DNA of 64,000 bases. Origin: Synanceia verrucosa (Eukaryota > Chordata > Actinopteri > Perciformes > Synanceiidae). Positions within the stretch are counted from its first letter, which is position 1. Each line of letters begins with the position of its first letter. Below are positions 1 through 9,739 of this stretch, piece after piece. The notes beneath the pieces were generated by a model, which was given only the letters and a program-made list of their open reading frames with translations, had not been told where the DNA came from and ran no database searches. The stretch spans positions 12,688,857 to 12,752,856 of the forward strand of contig CM056550.1 of NCBI GenBank assembly GCA_029721515.1, read 5' to 3'. Made by a program: the position numbers and the translations under genes.

Positions 1-606
1 CACATGTATAATTGAACATATTTATGCTAATCTAATTGTTTTACAGTTAGCTGGCTTTGTAGTGCTTAGTCTCTGGAATAAACAGGCGACACGAGAAGTT
101 GGCACAAAGCTCAGAAACCCCCTCCACATCCCCCAGAGGCCCCATGGGGAATCCTCTCAAAGCAGCTGTTGACAGAGGTGAGCGACGAAAGGTGATTCCA
201 GGCAGGGGGAGAGTGGCGTATTTTCAATCTCACATAAGAACAGGATTTGAAGCAAACCATGCAACACACTGGGTTCACATTATACTATTTGTGTTTCTTG
301 GCAATTCAAGTTAAGGCCTTAATGCCGACAGCTGAACACCAAGTTGATTCTGCTGCACTCAGGCACGAGTCAGATTGAAAAGCCTCTTACAACAAAACAG
401 CTTTTCAAGAGAATCCACTGTAACTCGGTAGGGTGTCTGTTGGTACATTGGCTGAGTTATAGTTGTAACTGCAATATTGGGGGTACTGCATAGTCAGCAT
501 CAAGGTGAGGGATCCTTCCTCTGTTGCTCTCCATGAGGTTTCTACCACTTCTTTTCCCCTGCTGTGAACGCAACACTGGCAATGTTTATCTGCAGTAGTG
601 TCTGCA
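1..606. other. No gene recognised
   Basis: I see no recognisable gene or repeat here. A short open frame at 99-314 begins at a non-ATG codon, matches nothing I know and has no convincing splice context. Confidence 0.4.
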
Positions 607-639
607 GTGTGTGTGTGTGTGTGTGTGTATGTATATCTA

Positions 640-685
<46 letters not shown>

Positions 686-705
686 TACATATGTGTGTGT
701 GTATA
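607..705. repeat. Compound (TG)n/(TA)n microsatellite
   Basis: The tract starts with about ten TG units, passes through TATA-type units with interruptions, and ends in a second short TG tract. Open frames crossing it on both strands are products of the repeat. Confidence 0.95.
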
Positions 706-709
706 GGAG

Positions 710-1077
710 AACAGGGCTAAGTCCAACAGGGCTAAGGTCCTGTGGGGCTTCAGCACTGACAAACAGCTCCTGGCTAACCAACCGGACATAGTGGTGGTGG
801 TAGTGGAGCAGGAGAGGGCAGTGGTTATAGATGTGGCGGTACCAGCTGATGCCAACATCAGGAAGAAGGAGCACAAAAAGGTTGAGAAGTATCAGGGGTT
901 GAAAGAACAGCTGGAACAGATGTGGAAGTTGAAGGCCAACTTGGTCTATGTGGTGGTAGGAGCACACGGGGCGGTGACCGCCAAACTGGGAGAGTGGCTC
1001 CAGCAGATTCCAGGAACAACATCTGAAGCCTCAGTCCAGAAGAGCGCAGTCCTAGGAACAGCGAAGATATACCCGCT
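710..1077 (+). pseudogene. C-terminal fragment of a non-LTR retrotransposon (LINE) polyprotein
   Basis: One frame stays open from about 710 to past 1077 and ends in the pattern GEWLQQIPGTTSEAS followed by VQKSAVLGTAKI, which I recognise as the C-terminus of a LINE polyprotein common in fish and other animals. Upstream are LANQPDIVVV, then VIDVAVPADANIRKKEH and KYQGLKEQL. The PD...D...K spacing (PD near 782-787, VIDV near 826-837, KKEH near 865-876) resembles the restriction-like endonuclease core (PD-D/E-x-K) that RLE-type LINEs carry at the C-terminus; that comparison is inference. The reverse transcriptase itself is absent, so this is a 5'-truncated relic, which is typical of LINE insertion. 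It abuts the TG/TA microsatellite on its left and a putative DNA element on its right. The exact clade is uncertain. Confidence 0.7.
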
Positions 1078-1945
1078 TTTCTTACCCGCGTTGACACAGC
1101 TCAGATCGGCATTTGGCCTCTTTCACAGTGCCAGCTGACACAGCTCTGACCACCAGCTGTGAGAGCTGCATGCCTGTTTTTTCCTCCCTCCCATATGTCA
1201 TCGCATTGACAACGTCATCATTACAGATTTAAGAGCTCCGGAACACAGCGAGGTAAACAGTGGACAGCACGGACACGAGCGAGTCACGTTAACATTGTTT
1301 AGTGTGTTGCAATTTGTCCCTTTTGCAAAGTGGACAAACCCAGCGCAGTACTAATACTAATACAAGTACTACTGCATACTGCCATGATCAATAAAAAGGT
1401 GTGTCAGATCGCTGTACAAACTGTATATAAACACGGTCGTGTAGTTCACACCGAGATTCCCTGATCAATGGGATTTCCCCAGAATGATGTAAGACTAAAT
1501 CACACATGAGCTCCTTTTAAAGATGATGTCACTGCACATTTGATTTGTTTGATTAAATAAAATATCTGCCCTTCAGGGATTGGTCACTGGAGATAAACAG
1601 GAAATCTGATCTGCAGCTCTGGAGCTTCACACTGACAGCCAGACATGCTGCTCAGTGACTAAAGCAGAACGCAACAGGCAGATACATCAAAGTCATCAGG
1701 TAAATAGTGAGTTGACGCGGGTTGACACGGCTCGACTTTCACACTGTAGCCGATAGATCTGAGCCGATAAACTCCCGGGTCAATTGCCTGAGTCGTTGAC
1801 CTGCATCAAAATGCTGCGTCGACCCTTTCACACTGCACGAAAAGGGGGCTATACTGAGCAGAACCCTCAAACTCCCAGGCCTCTGGTAGAGGACCCAAGC
1901 TTGAAGATAACCCAGATACCAGATCACCCTGCAAGGGTGAGAAGA
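1078..1945. mobile_element. Putative non-autonomous DNA element
   Basis: Two blocks share a GTTGACACRGCTC core and nearby TTTCACA tracts: one at 1080-1150 and one at 1710-1860. The second also carries CTTTCACACTG near 1736 and TTTCACACTGCACG near 1828. I know this vocabulary from fish DNA-transposon repeats. Between the blocks is AT-rich, non-coding sequence. Exact ends and target duplication could not be fixed, so the boundaries are approximate and the class is unassigned. Confidence 0.35.
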
Positions 1946-2149
1946 GCATTTTTTTTCTGTTACATATTTAATATAACTTTAAACTGCACTAACCCACACT
2001 GACTTTTAGAAGTAGTAGACAGCCAAATATATGAGGCCACGTTTAGACAACATTTCACCAGAAACATAAAGTTATTTCCTTTCAAAAATGATATGCGCTT
2101 ACACGGACCACGTCAGTAATTAGCGATGTAAGTTCGTCGTGAAACAGCG

Positions 2150-2170
2150 ACAACAACAACAACAACAACA
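2150..2170. repeat. (CAA)n microsatellite
   Basis: About seven CAA units in tandem. Confidence 0.9.
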
Positions 2171-2483
2171 TGTGTCTGCGCACTAACAATTTCTGGTCAT
2201 AGCTGTTCTGTTGTTGTTCTTCCTAGGTACGTGTGCAACTTTTATCTGCCTTGCTTCCCTCATCGTTTTCACTGTAAACAGTGATTCCTGTTTACACAGA
2301 GATGAAAACAATATTCAAAACTTTTCATTTTGGATCCTGTTTTTATTTCAAGTTTGTATTTTCAGGCAAATATTTTTCTCATGTATACACAAAACTTTTC
2401 CATTTTTGGCTGTTTTCCTTGCAATGTAAACAGGGTGTAAGAATTTCATTGCCAACAGCCACATTAGTAATTGTTTGTGCATC

Positions 2484-2547
2484 TAAGATAAGTTAAGACA
2501 ATCCTTTATTTATCCCACCAAGGGGGAAATGTACATTGACCAGGTAA
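2484..2547. repeat. Short LINE/SINE tail-like segment
   Basis: The segment contains AAGATAAGTTAAGACAATCC, CTTTATTTATCCC and GGGGGAAATG. This is the kind of short terminal sequence left by fish non-LTR elements. It lies directly against the left end of the MITE at 2548. Similar motifs recur near 14700, 17330 and 31510. Confidence 0.4.
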
Positions 2548-3016
2548 TTAACTCTGAATGCCAAAGATGTATATGTACATCTCTGAAAATACAAGTGTTG
2601 AGTGACATAAATGTATCCATACATCAAAGTGTTTTTTGGCAGCTGGGAGCACTCTCCCGCAGCCTGTGAGTAATAATGGGGCTTCTGGGATTTGTAGTCT
2701 TTGTAGTCAGAGCATAAAGAGACAGTATACACCACAGAGATCAAGGCAGGAAGTGGATTGAGATTAGAGAGCAGAACAAACAGAATCTGGACAAAAAGTG
2801 GTGATTTTGGTGAAAGTGTCCTCTACTCTACTTCTGATAAAACAAAAATGGAACAAGGTAAAAACAAACATTTTTTTCATGATGAAATAGAGAGTCTCTT
2901 CTTTCATTTGAGCAATTCAGTGTTTTCAGAGTCATGGTACAAAATATTCTGTGCATCATGAAATATGACTCAAAATGGCTATGGTTTCATAAAAAGACTG
3001 GAACTCGATGAGTTAA
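2548..3016 (+). mobile_element. TTAA-flanked MITE, complete copy (469 bp)
   Basis: This copy starts TTAACTCTGAATGCCAAAG and ends GGAACTCGATGAGTTAA, so it has TTAA at both ends and imperfect terminal inverted repeats of the form TTAACTC. TTAA target sites together with termini of this kind fit a piggyBac-like non-autonomous family; there is no transposase. Internal landmarks shared with the other copies are GCCTGTGAGTAATRATGGGG, CTTCTGGGATTTGTAGTC, GATTAGAGAGCA, ATCTGGACAAAAAGTGGTGA, GTCCTCTACTCTAC and CATGATGAAATAGAGAGTCT. Short open frames within it are not conserved as protein. Confidence 0.8.
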
Positions 3017-3509
3017 GGTTTTAAATTGTCTTAAATTTACTGTAAATTTGCTGTAGGTATTACATTTTCAGGCAGTGTGTTTGTTGCCAATGGGATAACA
3101 CAGTTACCCATCGTAAAACATCTAACAGTGTTTTGGTTTGAGTAACTTAGTACAAAGACGGTGTAGTAATTGAGAGGCCCCACGACTAATAGCAGTTTTC
3201 TGGTACGTCAATGATGTTGGGCGACACATTATTGAGGTGAGCAGTGAAACATAAAGATGGGGAAGTGCAAATTTACTGACATACTTGATATATTTTGGTA
3301 GTGGTTGGCACCGGCTGAAAACAACGAAGCAATGTGCAAATTCTCCAAAAAAAACGTTGTCGTTAGGGACCATGGGGCTCAAAGCCATTGATTCTGCATA
3401 TGAACGGAAGAAAGAACCAGCGGTACACGGGAGCAGCTAACCGTAGTGAAAGCTGGCTGCCTGCTCACTGTGTCTGCTACCCCGCATGCAATCATGACAT
3501 TAAAATAAT

Positions 3510-3863
3510 GTGAAAACCCATCGTGAAACAGCACAAAAAGGTGCCGCGTCTGCTTGTCGTGTACATGACCAAATTTGTGCGCACCAAACAGGAAACACGG
3601 ACCAGCTGAGGAAGAGGATGGATGCACTGGAAACCAAGCTGTGCAAACAGGTCTTTCTCTACAGACATCTGTATGATCGTTCTTCGAAGGAACATAGAGA
3701 TGCTCTGAGAGCACAGAGCTCATGGAAAGAAATCACGGAGACCATGGGGAAGGACGAAATGACATGTAGGAAAGTTTGGAAGAATCTTCGAGACCATTTT
3801 GTTAAAACCAAGAAAGGGTCTCAGAAAAGTAGTGGCTCTGCACCACCAAACTTGCACCACTAG
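3510..3863 (+). pseudogene. MADF-domain (Myb/SANT-like) protein fragment
   Basis: The 117-residue frame contains FLYRHLYDRSSKEHRD, then SSWKEITETMG, then CRKVWKNLRDHFVKTKKG (about residues 48-102). This matches the MADF pattern of a hydrophobic start, Y-D, a conserved W in the middle, and W-x-x-L-R-D/S. MADF/Myb-like proteins bind DNA and are the usual accessory partner of PIF/Harbinger transposases, though host transcription factors also carry the domain. Here it is followed by a stop and non-coding sequence with no splice structure I can support, so I treat it as a transposon-derived remnant. A start upstream of the first ATG cannot be excluded. Confidence 0.5.
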
Positions 3864-4167
3864 TCCTAGTTTGTAACTAGCAGCAACCGACATCTGGCTG
3901 TTGCCTCATGCCAGGACATTGTTTTCTTCCTCTGCCTCTTCTGCTTCGTGGGTTGTGGATGCATTTTCATAACAATAACACCTCTGTTCGGGAGAGGATT
4001 GCAATTACTGCTGCTTCTGTCGTGTGGCAGCATGAATGGTTTGAGCGCGCTGATGACGTAACCAACTGCGCACGAGCTAGCAGACACGGCGAGTATACGG
4101 CCAGCTTAATCCCTGCAATGTTTGCAGCACGACCTAACGTTACAAGTTCAGATGCCACCTCTCGGAT

Positions 4168-5583
4168 ATGAAAAGCTTCATTTCACCACCAGACACCAAA
4201 AAGGCAGAGGTACTGTGGGCTCTTCATGCTGTGATGAGGCACAATTCATTCAAAGCTAACAAGGACATAAGTGATATCTTTGCTGCCATGTTCCTAGATT
4301 TCCATCTTGCAAAGTCATTAAAATAAAATGACATATGTCGCCAAATTTATTCATCAAGACAGATCTATCATGCAGCGCTAGTGAGAAACCATATGTTATC
4401 ATGTTTGACAAAAGCATGAATAAAACAAAGAGCAAGCAAATGGACCTTCATTTGGAGTTCTGGACTACTGATGATGAGACAAAAAGTCATCTCTTGCTAA
4501 TATGGGTCAGAGTTTATGGTCACTCCAGAGCCAAGCACGTGTCAGGTCATTTCAGTGTAAGTACCATTATGATTGTGTTTGAAATCATACATTATTTTTC
4601 CATTCAGGTCATAATATCATATTGTAAACATATTGTAGAGTTACTGTTGTCTATGCCGCTGCCTTAACTCGGAGTAATTGCATTAACATAGTAATTTTGA
4701 CTGCCCTAATTTCATACACAATATAAGTAAGAAATCATTAAAATAACAATTCAAAAAAGTGGGGTTGTCAGGGGTTTTGATCACTCGCTCTCTCCGCTGT
4801 ATAAGCACAGCCCTGATAATTATTAATATTGGCAATAGTGTCATAACCACATGGATGCAACAGGAAAGGGGACACAGCAACAATGGGAATGAAATGGAAA
4901 TATTTTGTGTAATCAGTCATCAGTGGTGTGGGTAGGTGCATGAGTGTACAGTATGTGGACTTGTAGTATTATTAGTGTCATCATCATTATATTAATGGAA
5001 CCAACTAATGTGAATTACTTGGCACATTGATCGTTTCCCACATGTACAGGAAGGTAAAAACGAGCTGAATCTGAACAACATGCTCTCACTGTCAATGGAT
5101 GGCCCCAGTGTTACTTGGACATTTGTTGAACTTTTACAAGAGGAACACAGAGAGTAGTGTGGTGGAGCCCAACTCCAAATGACTGGGAGTTGTGGCCTCC
5201 ACACCGTGGATAACTCATTCCAGAATGGCTTTGCGGTGTGGCAAGTTGAGAAAGTCTTGAAAGCCCTGCATTACCTGTTTCAAGGAGGGAAGACTTTGTG
5301 TTCGTGTGATTTCCTCTGCTGTTTTGTGGACATCGTTGGATGGAAAACCTTCCACCAGTTTAGACAGCCATTGAAATTTGGCCATTGTCACCTATGTGGA
5401 TCAGGTCAAAGCCAAGAATCTCCCCAATCCAAGGTGATCATCATATGACACCATCGCAGAAGCATAGATTGTCCCCATTATCCTGGCAAGGTTGCACTTC
5501 TTCACGAGAAGAAGTTTTCAGCCATTTCTCACCAAGATGCCCCGATGATTCCCTTCCTCGACAGAGATTTGGAGGGTCTAATC
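4168..5583 (+). pseudogene. Transposase-like pseudogene with an apparent intron
   Basis: Three protein segments are in order. 4168-4320 gives KKAEVLWALHAVMRHNSF and DISDIFAAMFLDFHLAKS. 4335-4560 gives YVIMFDKSMNKTKSKQMDLH plus LEFW. 5050-5583 gives SLSMDGPSVTWTFVELLQEE, GSCGLHTVDNSFQNGFAVWQ and VEKVLKALHYLF. From memory these are successive blocks of a large uncharacterised, hAT/transposase-like protein repeated in fish genomes; its precise superfamily is unknown to me. The copy is broken by a stop and frameshift near 4320-4335 and a TAG shortly before the GGAQL block near 5155. Between 4560 and 5050 the reading frame is separated by sequence bounded by AGT|GTAAGT and ACATGTACAG|GAAG. The join keeps the frame, so it looks like a phase-0 intron rather than a random insertion. 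It ends near a minus-strand SINE at 5593. Confidence 0.6.
4561..5049 (+). other. Probable intron within the transposase-like pseudogene
   Basis: The donor AGT|GTAAGT and the acceptor TTTCCCACATGTACAG| flank 489 bp with no recognised coding content. Joining the two sides continues the same protein in phase. Confidence 0.5.
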
Positions 5584-5592
5584 ACGGTGGGC

Positions 5593-5917
5593 CCATCCAT
5601 CCATTATCTACTGCTTATCCACATAGGGTCGCGGGGGGGCTGGAGCCTATCCCAGCTGTCTTAGGGCAGAAGGCAGGGTACACCCTGTACAAGTCGCCAC
5701 CTCATCGCAGGACACATAGAGACAGACAACCATTCACACTCACATTCACACCTACGGTCAATTTAAATTAACCAATTAACCTAATCCCCATGCATGTTTT
5801 GGGATGGTGGGAGGAAGCTGGAGTACCAGAGAGAACCCACGCAGACATGAGGAGAACATGCAAACTCCACACAGAAAGGCCTCGGGCCCGGGATTCGATC
5901 CCGGTACCTTCTAGGGT
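5593..5917 (-). mobile_element. tRNA-headed SINE-like repeat, minus strand, head truncated
   Basis: Read on the minus strand it contains a B-box-like GGGATCGAATCCC, then GTGTGGAGTTTGCATGTTCT, the GGAGGAAGC/CATGCATG block, GGTTGTCTGTCTCTATGTG, CAGCTGGGATAGGCTCCAGC and a 3' tail ATAATGGATGGATGG. The A-box half of the head (GTGGTTAGCAC in the copy at 57986) is missing. It uses the LINE machinery of other elements for movement; it codes for nothing. Confidence 0.75.
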
Positions 5918-6284
5918 AGGCCTAATGATGACTCTTTGGTACTGTGGTGTACTATCTGAACTATCTGACCTCTAATGAGAACTTTCCATGTTCCCCACCT
6001 CCTCATCATCAGCAGAGAGCTATGATCCAAGCTTATGTGCCCCCAACCAGCTCTCTGTAGCCCAGGATTCCTCCCTCTTTACCTCAGCCTCAGTGGACCT
6101 TTGTGTTTAGCTGGATGACGTTGTCCACTTGCTGCCCAGACAAAGTGGGGAGGGCCCTGCTGGGACTCAAGGTTGTTGGTAGTGGATCAAAGCTCTGCTG
6201 GCCGGGCAGCCAAGCTGGTTAAAGTGACAGGAGCAGGCAGACCCGCCTAACCAGCTGTCCCAGTTACAGAGCCAAAGGAGAGGA

Positions 6285-6600
6285 GAAGTGAGAGGGAGGA
6301 AGCTGGAGAGGAGGAGGAGGGATGGTGGAAAAACGGAGGAAGGAGATGAAATGGTGGAACAAGGCAGGAGGAGAGGAGAAAAAAAGCAGTGAGAACTAAC
6401 AAAGTAAACCAAAATGTTGATGAAAGGTAAGAAGGGGGAGTTAGTGAAATGATGGAGACTGAAGTGAGGAGGAAAAGGAATGCTGAGCTGAGGAGGAAAA
6501 GAGACGAGGAGAAAGTGTGGAAAGGAGGATGAAATGGAAGAGGAAAAAAGTGTGAAGAGGAGGAAAAGAGGGAAGAGGAGAAAAAGTTTGGAGAAGTGTG
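6285..6600. repeat. GA-rich (polypurine) tract
   Basis: Roughly 300 bp on the plus strand are dominated by AGG, GAGGA and GGAAAA words. Long open frames on the minus strand (Ser/Phe/Leu/Pro-rich) arise from this composition and are not genes. Confidence 0.8.
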
Positions 6601-6679
6601 GTGTGGCACACTGGATACCATTCATTAAACTCTTTTACAATATGTGTATCACACACATTGATACCTCGATTATGGTGAA

Positions 6680-7690
6680 TTCGTCACGTCCCGTCTGTCT
6701 GTTTTAATTAAGTTGCCCATTTTGTCTCATGCCTGAATGTTGTCTTGTCACTTCCTGTTTTATTTTGTAGTAATCCTGTCTCCCTCTTGTTTCAGGTGTT
6801 TTTGCTTCCTGCCCTCATGGGTTCCTGCCTTTGTGATTGTCAGTCCCCGGCCTGATTGTTTCCACCTGTGTCCCATTACCTCATGTTTAAATAGACATGT
6901 CTCCCCTTTGTGCAAGCGTCTTGGCATGTCCCCAGTGCCACTTGCTGGTGTGGTCCCTAGTCCCCTAGTGTTTCCAGCTGTTTCCCTCGTGACTCCTGAG
7001 TGATTTAGTTTGTAAGTTTTCATAGCTTTAGTTTGATTATTTTCTTTGTTAGTTTATCCTCGCTGGTCAGTGGATTTTCTGTTGTCTCTAGTCCTTTTTT
7101 CCTCTTGACCCAAAGTGATTTTTATTTTGGTAATGTTTACAGCCTCATAGTCTGTGTCTTTTGTTTGTAGTTTAGACTTCCACCTCATTGTGCATGAGGG
7201 TTGGCCTTTTTGTTTGTAACTTTTCATAGCCTCCTTAGAGTGCCTTTATAGTTTATTGGTATATGCTGTTACTCTCATTTTTGAGTGCCTTTAGTTATTG
7301 CATGATCTGGTATCACCAAGTAATTAACAGTCCTGGACAACTGATACATTTGTCCTGGACCACGAACCCTGATCCTTACCCTAACTCTAAAAATAATTTT
7401 GTAATTTTCATAGCCGTGTGCTCTTTGTCTGTAAATTTTTGTAGTGTTTACCTTTTATAGCCTTCAGCCGTTTTCAAGGTAGCCTTCTGTATTTTTTTTT
7501 TTTTTTGCCCTCAACATATCTGAGTGGGTTTGTTTTCCCTGTTGTTAGTTGATTGTCATGTTCAGTGTAGGGCATCCCAGCACTCGTGTCTGATTACTGC
7601 CTCTCCAAAATAAAGATCAAGTTGCACTGCACCCCTGCCTGACTCAAGAGCCGTGCATTTGGGTTCTCTCAGAAACCAGAGCCTCACAGA
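6680..7690 (+). mobile_element. Degraded LTR-like, T-rich repeat
   Basis: The segment has TCACTTCCTGTTTTATTTTG, GATTGTTTCCACCTGTGTCC, many TTTAGTTT words, a polyadenylation-type AATAAAG near 7610 and GCATTTGGGTTC near 7660. This series of words is one I know from the ends of fish retroelements. A second, more degraded relative lies at 19145-19560 (CCTGTATTTGCTACCTC, TATAAATGG, GCATTTGGCTCTC). No coding region or target duplication was found, so LTR versus other retroelement 3' sequence is not settled. Confidence 0.35.
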
Positions 7691-7708
7691 ATTTTAGACT
7701 TCTTGTGA

Positions 7709-7805
7709 AGCCCTACTTTGGACTGTGGGAGGAGGCAGGAGAACCCGGAGACAAACCATACTGCCAGCCCGTGAAAATTCCTTATGAAGCCAGGTCAGAT
7801 TTGAA
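7709..7805 (-). mobile_element. SINE-like fragment
   Basis: GGACTGTGGGAGGAGGCAGG followed by AGAACCCGGAGACA is a diverged piece of the same tRNA-headed SINE group as 5593-5917. It stops where the hAT-type MITE begins at 7806. Confidence 0.4.
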
Positions 7806-8338
7806 CAGGGGTGTCAAACATGTTCGAAGGGCCAGAAGATCGAATCCAGCTAACTGGATGGCTTTACTTCCAATTTTTCATTATTAACCAGTGGGTTACA
7901 TCAATTTGAACCTTTGAGCACAAGAATATTCTACAATTAAACATTCTACAGCCTGTTCATCAGGCTGTTTGTTAATTGTTAATATTTTCACAATAAATTT
8001 GAACTTTGTACACAAGACAGGGAAACATTTGGCATTCTTATTAATAACTTATTATGCAGTGGTATAACTGGTCTCCAACTTAACTCATTGAGTTAAGTTT
8101 TTGTTCTCTGTGGTGTATACCATCTCTTTATGTCCCGAATAGAAGCCCCAACATTACTCACAAGCTGTGTGAGAGCACTCTTTTGTCCCTGCTGCTGAAA
8201 AAAAGTAAAGATGTATATGTTTATGGCACTCAAGCGTTGTATCTTAAGAGAGGTACATATACGTCTTTGGCACTCAATGGGTTAAGATCCAACTGGCATT
8301 ATTGTGGCCTATGAACTAAAATGTGTTTGACATCCCTG
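7806..8338. mobile_element. hAT-type MITE, carrying another MITE
   Basis: The left end is CAGGGGTGTCAAACATG and the right end is GTGTTTGACATCCCTG, inverted repeats of the CAGGGGTGTCAAAC type common in fish hAT MITEs. The 8-bp flanks are GATTTGAA on the left and GATTAAAA on the right, a plausible decayed 8-bp target duplication typical of hAT. The TTAA-flanked MITE at 8080-8285 sits inside it, so this element is the older of the two. Confidence 0.7.
8080..8285 (-). mobile_element. TTAA-flanked MITE, internally deleted, nested
   Basis: Bounded by TTAACTCATTGAG and CACTCAATGGGTTAA. In minus orientation it retains the CAAGAGTGCTCTCACACAGC region and the subterminal CGCTTGAGTGCCAT-type block, but lacks about 250 bp of the family's interior. 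It lies inside the hAT MITE. Confidence 0.75.
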
Positions 8339-8894
8339 GATTAAAACCTCTGGATGTGAGGCAACACCTCGAAGGAAAAGGTTCTGAAAAAAAAAATCGA
8401 AGGTTTGAATGTGAAGCACAGACATGAGTGGTAAGAAAATGCCAGGAAGAGAGGAAGAGGATGAAAGGAAGGTGGAGGTGAAGATGATGTCTGCAGGATT
8501 CAGAATGAAGGGTGAGGATACGAAGAGGGAAATCAGGGTAGAGGGAAGCAGCAGTAGCTAAAAAAATCACCCCGTCAAGTGAAACGGAGGCCTGAAGGTA
8601 AAACAGTAAAGTGAATCAAGGATATTGAGGCAGGTACTGTTGGTATTGTTTGAAAGATTCCTCACACACTCTCATACTCCCACACTGGGGTTTATGTCTG
8701 TCTTGTCTGTAGGGGAATCAGCAGCAGTCCCAGGTAGCTGTTACTGTGCTTTAACATGTGGCCCAGAGCCACAGGGAGAGGGAGAGGATTCTTTATCAAC
8801 AGGCAGAGGATGAGATCGGACAGGAGGAGTGCACACATGCTGTGCTGCACTGTATACACCAATCAGGCATAATATTATAGGCATGTGTGGTGTT

Positions 8895-9737
8895 TAGGGA
8901 TGTCTCAACTTTTTCCACTTCCAATACCATGCCGATATTTCAACCTTCAGTATTGGCCGATAAAGATATTGGTCCGAAACTTTAATACTTCAATCAATCA
9001 CTTTAATCAAGTGATATACAACAGTAGGTCTGAGAAAAACTGACACATTTATTATTAATCATTGGCTTACATCAAATTAACCCTAAACAGAAGAATATTA
9101 TACAATTGAATAAAATAAATGAAAAATAAATCAGAATACCCTGAAAAATAACCTCAATAAATCCAATAAAAACAAAATATATTTATATTTTAAAAGGCAA
9201 AATAATCATGTAAAAATATACTACAATCAAATAGAATAAACATAACATAAATTAGAAGACCCTGAAAATCTTCATGCTGTTTTTTGTGATGCGTGTTGAG
9301 TAGAACAAAGGTTGTTATGGTAGCTGATAGGAAGCACGAGGAAGCATGTTGTGCACACACAACACTTATTACGTAATCTGGATAGGAAGCTTGAAGCCTG
9401 AGGGAGCATGTTGAGCACAGACTAGAATAGCAGCCGGTCACTGCTCTACTAACTGCTATTATAACTGGGAATGTCCCCGATTTCATTTCAGAAATCGGCT
9501 CACCTTATATTAAACTTCACAGTTCTTTGCCATCATGGGAAACTTTGCACTCAGCTGCAACGTTGGACCTTAGTACAGCTGTTGTTGTGATCACTGGACT
9601 CTGCTGCTGGATAGAAGAGCTGGACTGGAGTCTGGAATGGACTGATGACATCGTAGTGTTTATATCAGAGATTTTTTACACAAGCCGATATAATCCAATA
9701 CTTTTTTTTTTTTTTTGCTGATATCGGGATATCCCCT
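8895..9737. mobile_element. hAT-like non-autonomous element
   Basis: The left side reads TAGGGATGTC, then CCAATACCATGCCGATATTT and TATTGGCCGATA. The right side reads AGCCGATATAATCCAATAC, poly-T, then GCTGATATCGGGATATCCCC. The inverted GATATCGG/CCGATATT words at the two ends are characteristic of a widespread fish hAT repeat (AGGGATGTCCCGAT ends). The interior is AT-rich and non-coding. Confidence 0.6.
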
Positions 9738-9739
9738 TT

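Noticed and set aside
99..314. 71-residue frame, possibly an exon with CAG-acceptor and GTGAGC-donor
   Set aside because: No ATG start, no known motif, and the splice-like signals are common by chance.
542..1138. Overlapping open frames on both strands around the microsatellite
   Set aside because: They cross TG/TA repeats; only the frame with LINE C-terminal motifs has support.
6167..6656. 152- and 124-residue Ser/Phe-rich frames on the minus strand
   Set aside because: They are translations of a GA-rich tract and lack any domain.
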